From the NCBI RefSeq assembly GCF_024435355.1, contig NZ_JAMJWG010000006.1, positions 248,001-312,000 on the forward strand: a stretch of DNA of 64,000 nucleotides. The letters are read 5' to 3'. Positions 42,356 to 51,434 of this stretch are shown in pieces (the first letter of the stretch is position 1; the number at the start of each line of letters is the position of its first letter). The notes under the pieces are model-generated. The model searched no databases, was not told where the DNA came from, and saw nothing but the letters and a program-made list of their open reading frames with translations. The stretch is from Streptomyces odontomachi (lineage in GTDB: Bacteria > Actinomycetota > Actinomycetes > Streptomycetales > Streptomycetaceae). The position numbers and the translations under genes are program-made.

Positions 42356-44713
42356 ATGAAGAAGGCGCCGAAGCACGAGCCCGACGAACGGCTGACGGTG
42401 ACGCCGCCCAAGAAGTGGGCGACGGGCGTGCCCGCGGTGACTCACGCGCTGGAGTACTCCCTCGACGAGGCGACGGTCCGCACCACGGCCAAGACCCTGT
42501 TGGCCATGAACCAGGTCGGCGGGATCGACTGCCCGGGTTGTGCGTGGTCGGATCCGGCGCCGGGTGACCGGCACAGGAACGAGTACTGCGAGAACGGCGC
42601 CAAGCACATCAACGACGAGGCGACCGGACGGCGGATCACCCGCGACTTCTTCCGCACCCACCCGGTCTCCGAGCTGAACCGGCAGTCGGATCTGTGGTTG
42701 AACCAGCAGGGGCGGCTCACCGAGCCGATGGTCAAGCGACCGGGCTCGGACCACTACGCGCCGATCAGCTGGCACGATGCGCTCGGCCTGATCGCCGAAG
42801 AGCTGAAGTCGCTGGACTCCCCGGACGAGGCCGTCTTCTACACCTCCGGGCGCGCCAGCAACGAGGCGGCCTTCGTGTTGCAGCTCTTCGCCCGCGCCTA
42901 CGGTACGAACAACCTGCCCGACTGTAGCAACATGTGCCACGAGACCAGCGGTTTCGCCCTGCACGAGACCCTGGGCACCGGCAAGGGCACGGTGAGCCTG
43001 CACGACTTCTACCGGGCCGACCTGGTCTTTCTGGTGGGGCAGAACCCGGCGACGAACCATCCGCGCCAGCTGTCCGCGCTGGAGCAGTGCAAAGGCAACG
43101 GCGGAAGGATCATCTCCGTCAACACGCTGCCCGAGGCGGGGCTGCTCAGATTCAGGAATCCCCAGAACCTCCGCGGCGTGATCGGCCCGGGAACCAGGAT
43201 CTCCGACCTTTTCCTCCATATTCGCAGTGGCGGCGACCTCGCCCTGTTCCAGGGCATCAACCGACTGCTCCTGGAGGCCGAGGACGCCGCTCCCGGCACC
43301 GTCCTCGACCACGACTTCATCGACTCCCGCACCTCCGGCTTCGAGGAATTCGCCGCACACGCCCGCGGCATCGCCTGGGACGACATCCTGGTCGCCACCC
43401 AACTCACCCGACGCCAGATCGAAGAGGTCGCCGACCACGTCCTCCGTGCCGAACGCGTCATCGTCTGCTGGGCCATGGGCATCACGCAGCAACGCCACGG
43501 CGTGCCGACCGTCCGCGAGTTCATCAACTTCCTCATGCTCCGCGGCAATCTCGGACGCGCCGGCTCCGGCGCCTGCCCCGTGCGCGGTCACAGCAACGTC
43601 CAGGGCGACCGCACCATGGGCGTGTGGGAGCGCATGCCCGACACATTCCTCGACGCCCTCCGGGCCGAGTTCGGGTTCGACCCGCCACGCCATCATGGCC
43701 TTGACTCCGTCAATGCCATCAGGGCGATGAGCGAAGGCCGCATCAAGGTGTTCCTGTCCTTGGCCGGGAACTTCGTGCGTGCGGCACCCGACACCGGCAC
43801 CACGGACGGTGCGATGCGGCGCTGCCGCCTGACCGCGCAGATCTCCACCAAGCTCAGCAAGGCCCACACCGTCACCGGGGAGACCGCGCTCATCCTGCCC
43901 TGCCTGGGACGAACCGAGATCGACGTGCAAGCCAACGGGGAGCAGTTCGTCACCGTCGAGAACACCTCCAGCGAGGTTCACACCTCCTTCGGCAGACTCC
44001 CGCCGGCCTCTCGCCTTCTGCTGAGCGAAGTCGCGATCCTGTGCCGACTCGCCGAGCGCACGCTCGGTGACAGGGTCACCATCCCCTGGCGCGCATTCGA
44101 AGCCGACTACGGAAACATCCGCGACCGTGTCTCGCGCATCGTGCCGGGGTTCTTCGACTTCAACCGCCGTGTCTCCCGCCCCGGCGGCATCAAGCTCCCC
44201 AACCCCGTCAACGAAGGCGTGTTCGCCACGGCCACCGGCAAGGCCATGTTCACCTGCAACGCCTGGGACATGTCACGTGCCCCCGCCGGACACCTCGTCC
44301 TTCAGAGCATGCGCTCCCACGACCAGTGGAACACCATCCCCTACACCGAGAACGACCGCTACCGCGGGCTCCACGGACGCCGCACCGTCATCCTGGTCAA
44401 CCCGGACGACATGGCCGACCTCGGCGTCGGCGAAGGCCAGCTCGTCGACATCATCGGCGTCTGGCACGACGACGTCGAACGCCGCGTCGACGCGTTCGAG
44501 GTCGTCCCCTACCCCACGGCCCGCGGCTGCGCTGCCGCCTACTATCCGGAGGTCCAGCCGCTCGTCCCCCTCGACAGCGTGGCTGAGACCAGTAACCAAC
44601 CCACCTCCAAGGGCATCGTCGTACGGCTCCGACACCACCGACCGACCTCTGGCCCGCCGGTCAGGCCTGGCCGTGGTGACGGGGCGGTGTCGGGTCCAGG
44701 TAGACGCGTCTGA
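42356..44713 (+). CDS. FdhF/YdeP family molybdopterin oxidoreductase
   Basis: A 785-residue bis-MGD enzyme of the YdeP group. The N-terminal cysteines are in IDCPGCAW and EYCENGAK, the partial iron-sulfur pattern typical of this group. The Mo-coordinating Cys is probably in SNMCHETSG. GQNPATNHP and HSNVQGDRTMG are conserved cofactor-binding blocks, and a molybdopterin dinucleotide-binding domain lies at the C-terminus. YdeP relatives are linked to acid or formate-related stress but their substrate is not settled. Its last 53 nt overlap the convergent CDF gene. Confidence 0.9.
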   Translation: MKKAPKHEPDERLTVTPPKKWATGVPAVTHALEYSLDEATVRTTAKTLLAMNQVGGIDCPGCAWSDPAPGDRHRNEYCENGAKHINDEATGRRITRDFFRTHPVSELNRQSDLWLNQQGRLTEPMVKRPGSDHYAPISWHDALGLIAEELKSLDSPDEAVFYTSGRASNEAAFVLQLFARAYGTNNLPDCSNMCHETSGFALHETLGTGKGTVSLHDFYRADLVFLVGQNPATNHPRQLSALEQCKGNGGRIISVNTLPEAGLLRFRNPQNLRGVIGPGTRISDLFLHIRSGGDLALFQGINRLLLEAEDAAPGTVLDHDFIDSRTSGFEEFAAHARGIAWDDILVATQLTRRQIEEVADHVLRAERVIVCWAMGITQQRHGVPTVREFINFLMLRGNLGRAGSGACPVRGHSNVQGDRTMGVWERMPDTFLDALRAEFGFDPPRHHGLDSVNAIRAMSEGRIKVFLSLAGNFVRAAPDTGTTDGAMRRCRLTAQISTKLSKAHTVTGETALILPCLGRTEIDVQANGEQFVTVENTSSEVHTSFGRLPPASRLLLSEVAILCRLAERTLGDRVTIPWRAFEADYGNIRDRVSRIVPGFFDFNRRVSRPGGIKLPNPVNEGVFATATGKAMFTCNAWDMSRAPAGHLVLQSMRSHDQWNTIPYTENDRYRGLHGRRTVILVNPDDMADLGVGEGQLVDIIGVWHDDVERRVDAFEVVPYPTARGCAAAYYPEVQPLVPLDSVAETSNQPTSKGIVVRLRHHRPTSGPPVRPGRGDGAVSGPGRRV

Positions 44714-45680
44714 CCGCCGGAAAGAGGTCGCGGAGCCGGGATTCCGCCTCCTCGCAGGCCCATTCGATCTCGTCGGACGTGGAGATGCCGGAGAAGTCGA
44801 CCTTCGCGGCGATGAGCACCTCTCCCGGCCCCTGTACCAGGGTCGTGAGCTCCAGGACGCTGTCGATCTGCCGAATGCCCGTCAGCTCCCGGCGCACGGC
44901 GTCCCGGGCGTGTGCCGGCAGTGCGCGGCCGATGAGCAGGTCGGTGTTGGAGCGCCCCAGCACCCATGCGACGAGGACGAGGAGGAGTCCGATGAGGATC
45001 GAGGCGATGCCGTCGAACACGCCGGACCCCGTGAGTTGGCCGCCGAGGAGCCCCAGGGCGGCCAGCACCAGACCGGTGAGGGCTGCCGTGTCCTCCATGA
45101 CCACGGCTTTGACGGCCGTGTCGGGCGTGTGCTGGAGATACCGAAGAATGGGGACCCGGAGGTGCTCCGCCCTCCCCGTGGCCTGGTTGAGGCCGGTACG
45201 CAGGGACCACCCCTCCAGTACGAAGGCGAGGACGAGCACGATGTAGGAGATCAGGGGGTTGCCGGGCTTCTCGCCGTGCGTCAGGGCGTGAATGCCGTCG
45301 TAGACGGCGAAGACGCCACCGCCGACGAAGGTGGCGACGGAGGCGAGCAGCGCCCAGATGTACCGCTCGGGCCCGTATCCGAGAGGGTGGTCCTCGTCCG
45401 CGGGCTTCTTGCTGCGTTTGAGTGCCACCAGCAGGAGCACCTCGGTGACGGTGTCGGCGACCGAATGCCCGGCCTCGGACAGCATGGCGCTGGAACCGCT
45501 GATGATGCCGGCGACGGCCTTGGCGAGTGCGACACCGCAATTGGCGGCCGCCGCCACGATCACCGTGAAGGTGGACCCGCCGGCTCCAGGCCCGCCCGTG
45601 GAGCCCACCCGGGGATCCAGAACCGGTCCGGTGGCTCTGCCCGTCCTCCGCCGCGGTCCCGGCTCACCCTCTGCACCCAT
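44661..45680 (-). CDS. Cation diffusion facilitator (CDF) metal transporter
   Basis: A 339-residue CDF protein with six transmembrane helices. The metal site HxxxD is in SEAGHSVADTV (TM2) with a second Asp-containing site in TM5. A cytoplasmic C-terminal domain follows (EVLIAAKVDFSG). It exports divalent metal such as Zn, Fe or Mn in exchange for protons. The Gly/Pro/Arg-rich first 30 residues are unusual. The promoter probably lies in the AT-rich sequence at 45690-45720. Confidence 0.9.
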   Translation of the reverse strand: MGAEGEPGPRRRTGRATGPVLDPRVGSTGGPGAGGSTFTVIVAAAANCGVALAKAVAGIISGSSAMLSEAGHSVADTVTEVLLLVALKRSKKPADEDHPLGYGPERYIWALLASVATFVGGGVFAVYDGIHALTHGEKPGNPLISYIVLVLAFVLEGWSLRTGLNQATGRAEHLRVPILRYLQHTPDTAVKAVVMEDTAALTGLVLAALGLLGGQLTGSGVFDGIASILIGLLLVLVAWVLGRSNTDLLIGRALPAHARDAVRRELTGIRQIDSVLELTTLVQGPGEVLIAAKVDFSGISTSDEIEWACEEAESRLRDLFPAVRRVYLDPTPPRHHGQA

Positions 45681-45703
45681 GACGGCAGAATATGCCCTGT
45701 TTA

Positions 45704-45713
45704 ATTCATGAAT
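45704..45713. promoter_or_regulatory. AT-rich palindrome upstream of the CDF gene
   Basis: ATTCATGAAT is a perfect 10-bp palindrome 24 nt before the CDF start (ATG 45680, leftward), in a short AT-rich patch within GC-rich DNA. AT-rich dyads like this are bound by ArsR/SmtB-type metal sensors, but no such regulator is next to it. Confidence 0.35.
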
Positions 45714-45771
45714 AGAGTGAATTCTCCTCCCCTTTCACCCGAGCAGCCGCCGATGCCTCCACGCCTCGGGC

Positions 45772-46572
45772 TCACGCGGCCCTTCCCAGCTCGGGCTGTG
45801 ACGGCTCGTCGTAGGTCACGACCAGCTCGCCGTCCTGCTCGTCCACCCGGATCGTCGTCCCGTCGTGCACATCGCCGCGGATCAGCGCCCGGCCGACGAG
45901 CGTCTCGACCTCGTGCGAGATGTAGCGGCGCAACGGCCGGGCGCCGTAGACCCGGTCGAACCCCTGCTCGGCGATGTGTTCACGGGCCGCCTCGGTCAGC
46001 TCGACCGTGATCTGCCGCTCGGCCAGCCGCCGGCGCAGGTCGTCGAACTGCAACTCGACGATGCGCTGGATCTGCTCGCGGGCCAGCGGCTTGAACAGCA
46101 CCACGTCGTCCACCCGGTTCAGGAACTCGGACCTGAAATGGCTTCGTAGCTCGCCCATGACCGGTCAGCCCGTGCTCCTTCAGCAGACGGCCCGCCGCGG
46201 TCCTGGACCCCTCGGCCGCGAGCGCCAGGGTGAGGTCTCCACGGACACGTACTCGTCCTTCAACCGCTTGGCCTCCTGCTCGGCGGCGTCCAGCACCCGC
46301 GCCAGTCGTTGGGTGACGTACACCTGGCCGGGTGTGGCGCCCGGTCCGGTCACCTTGGGTCGGCGGGCGAGGTCCTCCCGGACGGCGGTCCTCAGGGCCT
46401 CGGCGTCGGTGCCCGCCTGGTCACAGAGCCGCGGGAGCAGGCCCTCCGGCTGTTCGAGCAGGGCGAGCAGCAGGTGCTCGCCGTCGACCTCGGTCTGGTT
46501 GAGGCGCCCGGCGATGGTCTGCGCCTCCTGGAGGGCCTCCTGGGACTTCTCGGTGAGCCTGGCAGGGTCCTG
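45772..46572 (-). pseudogene. clpB: clpB remnant with internal deletion
   Basis: The minus strand first encodes a ClpB N-terminal domain (about 46565 down to 46175: LTEKSQEALQEAQTIAGRL, VDGEHLLLALLEQPEGLL, RLKDEYVSVE). A 1-nt loss after VSVE shifts the frame, with LTLALAAEGSRTAAGRLL readable in the next frame. The reading then jumps straight to the C-terminal D2 end (GELRSHFRSEFLNRVDD to the stop at 45772). Both ATPase domains and the middle coiled coil, roughly 600 residues, are missing. The 5' end also lacks a start codon. It cannot make a working disaggregase. Confidence 0.85.
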
Positions 46573-46575
46573 GGC

Positions 46576-47568
46576 GACCCGAGCCGTACCCGAAACCGGA
46601 CGCGGCGCAGCACGAGGACCTCCTCCAGGAGGCGGCGCGTCGGATGCGGCCGGTACGGATGGGCCAGCGGCTGATCGCCGTGGCCCGGCACCGCGGCGAG
46701 GTGCTGGGCGCCCTCGCCCTGGTGGGTGCCGAGGACGGTGCCGGGTGGCGGGACGGATTCACCCTCGACCAGGCGAGTTCCGTGCTCGCCCAGGAGCTGG
46801 CCCATCAGCGCAGCCTGGCCGACGTGGAGTTGCGGCTGCGGCGGGAACTGGTGGACGACCTGGTCCACGGCGCCGACGAGGAGAGCGCGTACACCCGCGC
46901 CGCCGTCGGCCACGATCTGCACGGCGTGCACCACCTCGCGGCCGTGCGGTGGGCGGGCGGGACCGCCGACGAGGCGGTCGCCCAGGCGGTCGGCCGGGCG
47001 GTCGCGGGCCTGCGGATGCCGGCCCTGCTGACCTGCCGGCACGACATGGCCGTGCTGGTGCTCGCGGGCAGCCCGCGGCCGACGGCCCTGTACGAGGCCA
47101 TGGTCCGGGAACTCGGCTCCGCCGCGGTGGCGATCGGGGTGGGCGGCCGGTGCGGGACGCCGGCCGACCTCCCGCGGTCCTATCAGCAGGCGCTGCGGGC
47201 CCTTGAGGTCCGCCGGCGGTCCCGCGCGCCGCACGGCGGCACCGCCTTCGACGAGCTGGGCCTGTACCGCATCCTCGGACCGGGCGGCGACCGCGCCGAC
47301 ACCGAGCGGTTCGTCCGAATGGCTCGGCCCGCTCCTGGACTACGACGCGTCGCACCACTCCGACCTGGTGCAGACGCTGTTCCAGTACCTGGAGTGCGGG
47401 GGCCGCTACGACGCCACAGCCGCCGCCCTGGCCATCCATCGCAGCACCCTGCGGTACCGGCTGCAACGCATCCGCGAGATCGGCGGCACCGACCTCCGCG
47501 ACGTGGACAGCCGGTTGAACCTGCACGTCGCCGCCCGGGTCTGGGAGGTCCTGGGCGGCCCGCCGTGA
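46576..47568 (+). pseudogene. Truncated, frameshifted PucR/CdaR-type regulator
   Basis: The reading frame shows the end of a GAF-like domain (GEVLGALALVGAEDG), a middle GGDEF-like region and, after a 1-nt frameshift near 47316, the C-terminal HTH of the PucR/CdaR group: EWLGPLLDYD, TLFQYLECGGRYDATA, HRSTLRYRLQRI. The 5' part is lost where it abuts the clpB remnant. The first in-frame ATG is 46644. It is probably nonfunctional unless the frameshift is a sequencing error. Confidence 0.8.
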
Positions 47569-47580
47569 GCGGAGGACACG

Positions 47581-48286
47581 ATGGCGGCGGAGGACGGGAT
47601 GAGGGCGGAGGACCGGTTGACGGCATCCGGGCAGGCGCCCCCGGCCGTGGCGGAGGCGGTGCCGCCGGCCGCGGGCGACCACGTCTGCGTCCTCTTCCGG
47701 GGTGGCGACCGGGACCGGCTGCTGGCGCCGTTCCTCGTTGCGGGCCTGCGGGACGGCGTACCCTGCCTGCTGCTCGCCGCCGACGAGACCGGCCGGCCTG
47801 CCGAGACCTGCTGGTCGGGCACGTCGACAACGCCGACGAGCTGCACGTCGTCACCCCCGAGGGCTGGCTGCGGGACGGCGCACTCGGCTGCGGCCGGCCG
47901 CCGGATCCCCCCGTCCCGCCGAGGCCGTCGGACCCGTCGATCCCGTCGATCCCGCCGGACGCACCGCCCGGGTCGCCCGCGCGGGGCCCCGCGCCGGGCG
48001 GCGCGCCGCTGGGCCGGCTCGCCGCCGACATGAGCTGGGCCCGTCCTCTGGGTCCCCCGCCTTCGTCCACGACCTCGTCCGGTACGAGGACCGCGCGACC
48101 CGCCGGCTCGCGCTCCGCTCCTGGGCGGGCCTGTGCCTGTACGACCTCGACCTGTTCGGCAGCGACCTGATCGTCCCCCTGGTCAAGGTGCACCCCAAGG
48201 TCCTGCTCGACGGCATGGTCGTGGACAACCCGGGCTGCCCCGGGCAGGAGGGACAGTCCGACGGGGCGGGTGACGGCGTGCGGTGA
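47581..48286 (+). pseudogene. MEDS-domain protein remnant with two frameshifts
   Basis: The first frame has GDHVCVLFRGGDRDRLLAPF and GVPCLLLAADE of a MEDS (DcmR-type sensory) domain. A shift near 47807 moves to LVGHVDNADELHVVTPEGW. A second shift near 48040 moves to GSPAFVHDLVRYEDRA and LCLYDLDLFGSDLIV, with the family ending HPKVLLDGMVVDNP. All pieces are collinear, so this was one gene. It follows the broken PucR-type gene by 12 nt. Confidence 0.8.
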
Positions 48287-48347
48287 TCCCCCGGATTCGG
48301 GGTGGCCGAGTTCTCGCGCCGCCCCACGCGCGACGCCCGGAAGTGGC

Positions 48348-49631
48348 TCAAGGAGCCTCGTCTCCGATGAGCGCCGCCCCGCCGTCCGCCGCGGACGCCG
48401 TGCCGTCGGGTGCGGGTGCAGGTGCGGGTGCCGTTGCGCGGCCGGTGAGGAGCGTCAGCGCGGGCAGGCCGGCGAGCGCGGCCATCGCGAGCGCCGCGAA
48501 CGTGAGCTGGCTGCGGGCCAGCAGCGGAGCGGCGACCAGCGAGCCGAGCGGTGGGGTCGCCTGCATCAGGGTGCGCAGCGCGGCGAAGGCCTGGCCGCGC
48601 AGCTCGGCGGGAACGCGCTCCATGCGCAACGACTGGGCCCACACCGTCATCAGCACCCCCAGCGCGCCTATGACGGTGAAGCCGGCGGCGACCACCAGCC
48701 GGTGCCCGGTGGCGAGCACGGCGAGGAAACCCACCGCGGCAGTGAGCTGCGCCGCCGCGATGGCCCGCACCCGGGCGACCTCGGGCCGCCAGGTGCCGGC
48801 CACGAGTCCGCCGATGAGCTCCCCCGCGGACAGTCCCGCCAGCAGCAGGGCCAGCGTGGCCGGACCGCCGGGCAATCGCTCCTTGGCCAACCACGGCGCG
48901 GCGACCAGCACCAACGCGCCCTCGGCGACGTTGAAGGCCATGAAGGCCAGCGTGGTGTGCAGCACCGCCGGATCGCGCAGGAGTGCGGTCAGACGGCGGT
49001 CCCGGGCGCGGGGCCCTGGCTGGTCGCCGGGCGTGTCCCGGCGGGGCGCCAGCGGCCGGCGAACGCCGAGCACGCACAGCGCGAAGCACCAGAAGGTGGC
49101 CGCGTCCACGGCAAGCACCCACGGCGCGCCGAGCATGCTCACCAGCGCACCGGACGCGGAGAAGCCGACGATGCCGGACACCGCGTAAGCGATCGACTCC
49201 AGGGCGTTGGCGGCGTCGAGGTCCTCGGCGTCGACCAGCTCGGGGATCGCGGCCGGCACTCCCGCCAGGGGCGCCATCTTCAGCAGCCCGTAGCACGCCG
49301 CGACGAGGAACGGCAGCCAGTCGGGCACCCCGCCCAGCGCGTGCCCGACCGGGACCGTCGCCACCGAGGCACCGCGCAGCAGGCTGTCGGCCGCCAGCAC
49401 GTGCCGTTTGTCGAAACGGTCCAGCAGCGGCCCCACCAGCCATCCGCCCACCAGCACCGGGGCGGTGTACCAGAAGCCCAGCCAGCCCAGCCGGCCCACT
49501 CCGCCCGGCTGGTCCAGCACCAGCCAGGACAGGGCGACGGCGGTCATACCGTCCCCGACCAGCGAGATCGAGGCGCCCAGCCAGAGCCGGCGGAAGTCCC
49601 GGCCGGCCAGCACCGTCAGGTAACCGCGCAC
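48348..49631 (-). CDS. MFS transporter
   Basis: A 427-residue major facilitator with about 12 helices, beginning LTVLAGRDFRRLWLGASIS, the form usual for actinobacterial MFS exporters. GPLLDRFDKRHVL is the loop 2-3 motif. GTG 49631 is preferred for the strong GAGAGGGGGCGG site and overlaps the end of the Ada-AlkA gene by 16 nt, so the two are probably co-transcribed. The substrate is unknown. Drug or metabolite efflux is typical. The C-terminus is an Ala/Pro-rich tail. Confidence 0.87.
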   Translation of the reverse strand: MRGYLTVLAGRDFRRLWLGASISLVGDGMTAVALSWLVLDQPGGVGRLGWLGFWYTAPVLVGGWLVGPLLDRFDKRHVLAADSLLRGASVATVPVGHALGGVPDWLPFLVAACYGLLKMAPLAGVPAAIPELVDAEDLDAANALESIAYAVSGIVGFSASGALVSMLGAPWVLAVDAATFWCFALCVLGVRRPLAPRRDTPGDQPGPRARDRRLTALLRDPAVLHTTLAFMAFNVAEGALVLVAAPWLAKERLPGGPATLALLLAGLSAGELIGGLVAGTWRPEVARVRAIAAAQLTAAVGFLAVLATGHRLVVAAGFTVIGALGVLMTVWAQSLRMERVPAELRGQAFAALRTLMQATPPLGSLVAAPLLARSQLTFAALAMAALAGLPALTLLTGRATAPAPAPAPDGTASAADGGAALIGDEAP

Positions 49632-51151
49632 GCTTCCGCCCCCTCTCCCGGCGCCCCGGTCCCCTGTCCCGACGCCCCGGTCCGGCCCATGGGGGCGGCG
49701 GTGCGGGCCGCCCGCAGATGGTGGTGGGCGTAGGAGCGGTACGGCCGCCACGCGTCCGACCGGTGCCCGAAGCCATCGGGCGCCCAGCCGACCGTCCGGG
49801 AGGCGACGCACCAGGTCAGGTCGGTGTCCCGGACCAGGGGGACGTCCGGGTCGTGCAGGGCACGCATCCGGATGTGCGCTGCCACCGCCGGGGTGACACC
49901 CGGCACGGCTCGCAAGGTGCGCTGCGCCTCCGCGCGGTCGGCGCCGGGATCGAGCCGGACCGCCCCGGTGGCCAGCGCGGTCGCCAGCGCCCGCACGGTG
50001 GCCCAGCTCGCCGGCGGCAGACCGGCGCCGCCCGCGTCCGTGGCGACCGCCAGCCGCTCCGTCGCCGGAAAGGCGCGGGTGACCGTGCCCACCGGCTCCG
50101 GCAGCGGCACGCCGTACCGCTCGACGAGCCGATGGGCCGCCTCGCGCCCCCCTTCGGCACCCAGGTCCGCCTCCAGAACCGCGCGCACGGCGGCTTCCTG
50201 GGAGCCGGCGTGGCCGGGGGCGCGCAGCCCGGGGCGGGCCGTGACCAACGGAGCCAGCAGCGCATCACGGGCCAACGCACCGTCGATCTCGGCGGGATCG
50301 GCATCCAGGTCGAGCAGCGTGCGGCAGTGCTGCACGGCCGGCGGCAGGTCGCGCAGCGTCGTCAGGCGCAGTTCCGCGTCGACGTGCCCGCCGGCATCGC
50401 GCAGCGTCGCCACGCCCGTGCCGTACGGCAGGCAGAGCGCACGGCGGTGGTACCGGTCGCTTCCCTCCTCCAACCCGGGCACGGCTCGTTCGGCGAGGAA
50501 ACCGAACAACGCGCCGGCGGCCAACGGCGGCCGGTACGCCAGTTTCAGGGAGATCAGTCCCTCTTCGCCCGGAGTCGCAGCGCCGCCCGCCGCGGCGCGC
50601 AACGCGGTCGGTGTCGCGCCGTACACCTGGCGGACCGTCTCGTTGAGCTGGCGGATGCTGGCGAACCCCGAGGCGAAGGCCACCTCGGTGACGGTCAACC
50701 GGGTCGACTGAAGCAACAGGCGGGCGGTGTGCACCCGCTGGGCCCGGGCCAGCTGTTGGGCTCCGGCACCCAGCGCGGCGACGAGGTGCCGGTGCAGCTG
50801 GCGCTCGCTGTAGCCGAGCCGCCGGGCGAGCCCGCCCACACCCTCGCGGTCGACGGTGCCGGCGGCGATCAACCGCATCGCCCGCCCCGCCACGTCGGCG
50901 CGCACGTCCCAGTCGGGGGAGCCCGGGGCGGCATCGGGCAGGCAGCGGCGGCAGGCCCGGTAGCCCGCCTGCTGAGCAGCGGCCGTCGAGGGAAACACCC
51001 TCAGGTTGCACGCCTTGGGCATGGGAGAGGGGCAACTCGGCCGGCAGTAGATCCGGGTCGTGGCCACGGCCACGAAGAACTGTCCGTCGAAGCGTCGGTC
51101 CCGGCTCTCCATGGCCGCGAGCGCTTCCGGTATCTCGATCACATGATCCAC
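49616..51151 (-). CDS. Ada-type regulator fused to AlkA 3-methyladenine DNA glycosylase
   Basis: A 511-residue fusion. The Ada N-terminal zinc domain has Cys36, Cys40, Cys67 and Cys70 (YCRPSCPSP and ACRRC); Cys36 would be the methyl acceptor. An AraC-type HTH (about 85-185) follows, then an AlkA glycosylase (about 200-480) with its HhH motif at VPGVTPAVAAHIRMRAL and the catalytic Asp in DPDVPLVRD. It senses methyl phosphotriesters and removes alkylated bases. The fused form is common in actinobacteria. Confidence 0.92.
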   Translation of the reverse strand: MDHVIEIPEALAAMESRDRRFDGQFFVAVATTRIYCRPSCPSPMPKACNLRVFPSTAAAQQAGYRACRRCLPDAAPGSPDWDVRADVAGRAMRLIAAGTVDREGVGGLARRLGYSERQLHRHLVAALGAGAQQLARAQRVHTARLLLQSTRLTVTEVAFASGFASIRQLNETVRQVYGATPTALRAAAGGAATPGEEGLISLKLAYRPPLAAGALFGFLAERAVPGLEEGSDRYHRRALCLPYGTGVATLRDAGGHVDAELRLTTLRDLPPAVQHCRTLLDLDADPAEIDGALARDALLAPLVTARPGLRAPGHAGSQEAAVRAVLEADLGAEGGREAAHRLVERYGVPLPEPVGTVTRAFPATERLAVATDAGGAGLPPASWATVRALATALATGAVRLDPGADRAEAQRTLRAVPGVTPAVAAHIRMRALHDPDVPLVRDTDLTWCVASRTVGWAPDGFGHRSDAWRPYRSYAHHHLRAARTAAPMGRTGASGQGTGAPGEGAEACAVT

Positions 51152-51384
51152 GGTCGGCCCGGCGCCGGCGCCGGCGCCAGCGGTTATCGGACATCACCTG
51201 TCGTCGCCGCCGGGGTCAGCGGCACGGCGGCTCGCGCAGCCGGGAAGGCCACGGCCGCGCAGCGCATGCGCCGCGCCGCGCGGCGGCGTGTCGCGCTGCG
51301 CTGCGGCGTCACGCCTTGCCCCGCCTTGCCTCGCCCTTCCGCGAGCCGCGCGTTGCCATGCCGGTGGCGTCGATTCCACCGCCG

Positions 51385-51420
51385 GGATAAAATAGCGCAT
51401 ATTACTGCATAAGTAGCAGT
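51385..51420 (+). promoter_or_regulatory. AT-rich promoter region of the phosphatase gene
   Basis: This short AT-rich patch in very GC-rich DNA contains TAAAAT and TATTAC -10-like hexamers and an inverted repeat, ACTGC (51404-51408) and GCAGT (51416-51420). It lies 15-50 nt before ATG 51435, so the transcript leader must be short. The rest of the 283-bp gap (51152-51434) shows only GC-rich low-complexity sequence. Confidence 0.5.
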
Positions 51421-51434
51421 GGTCGGGGGTGGTC

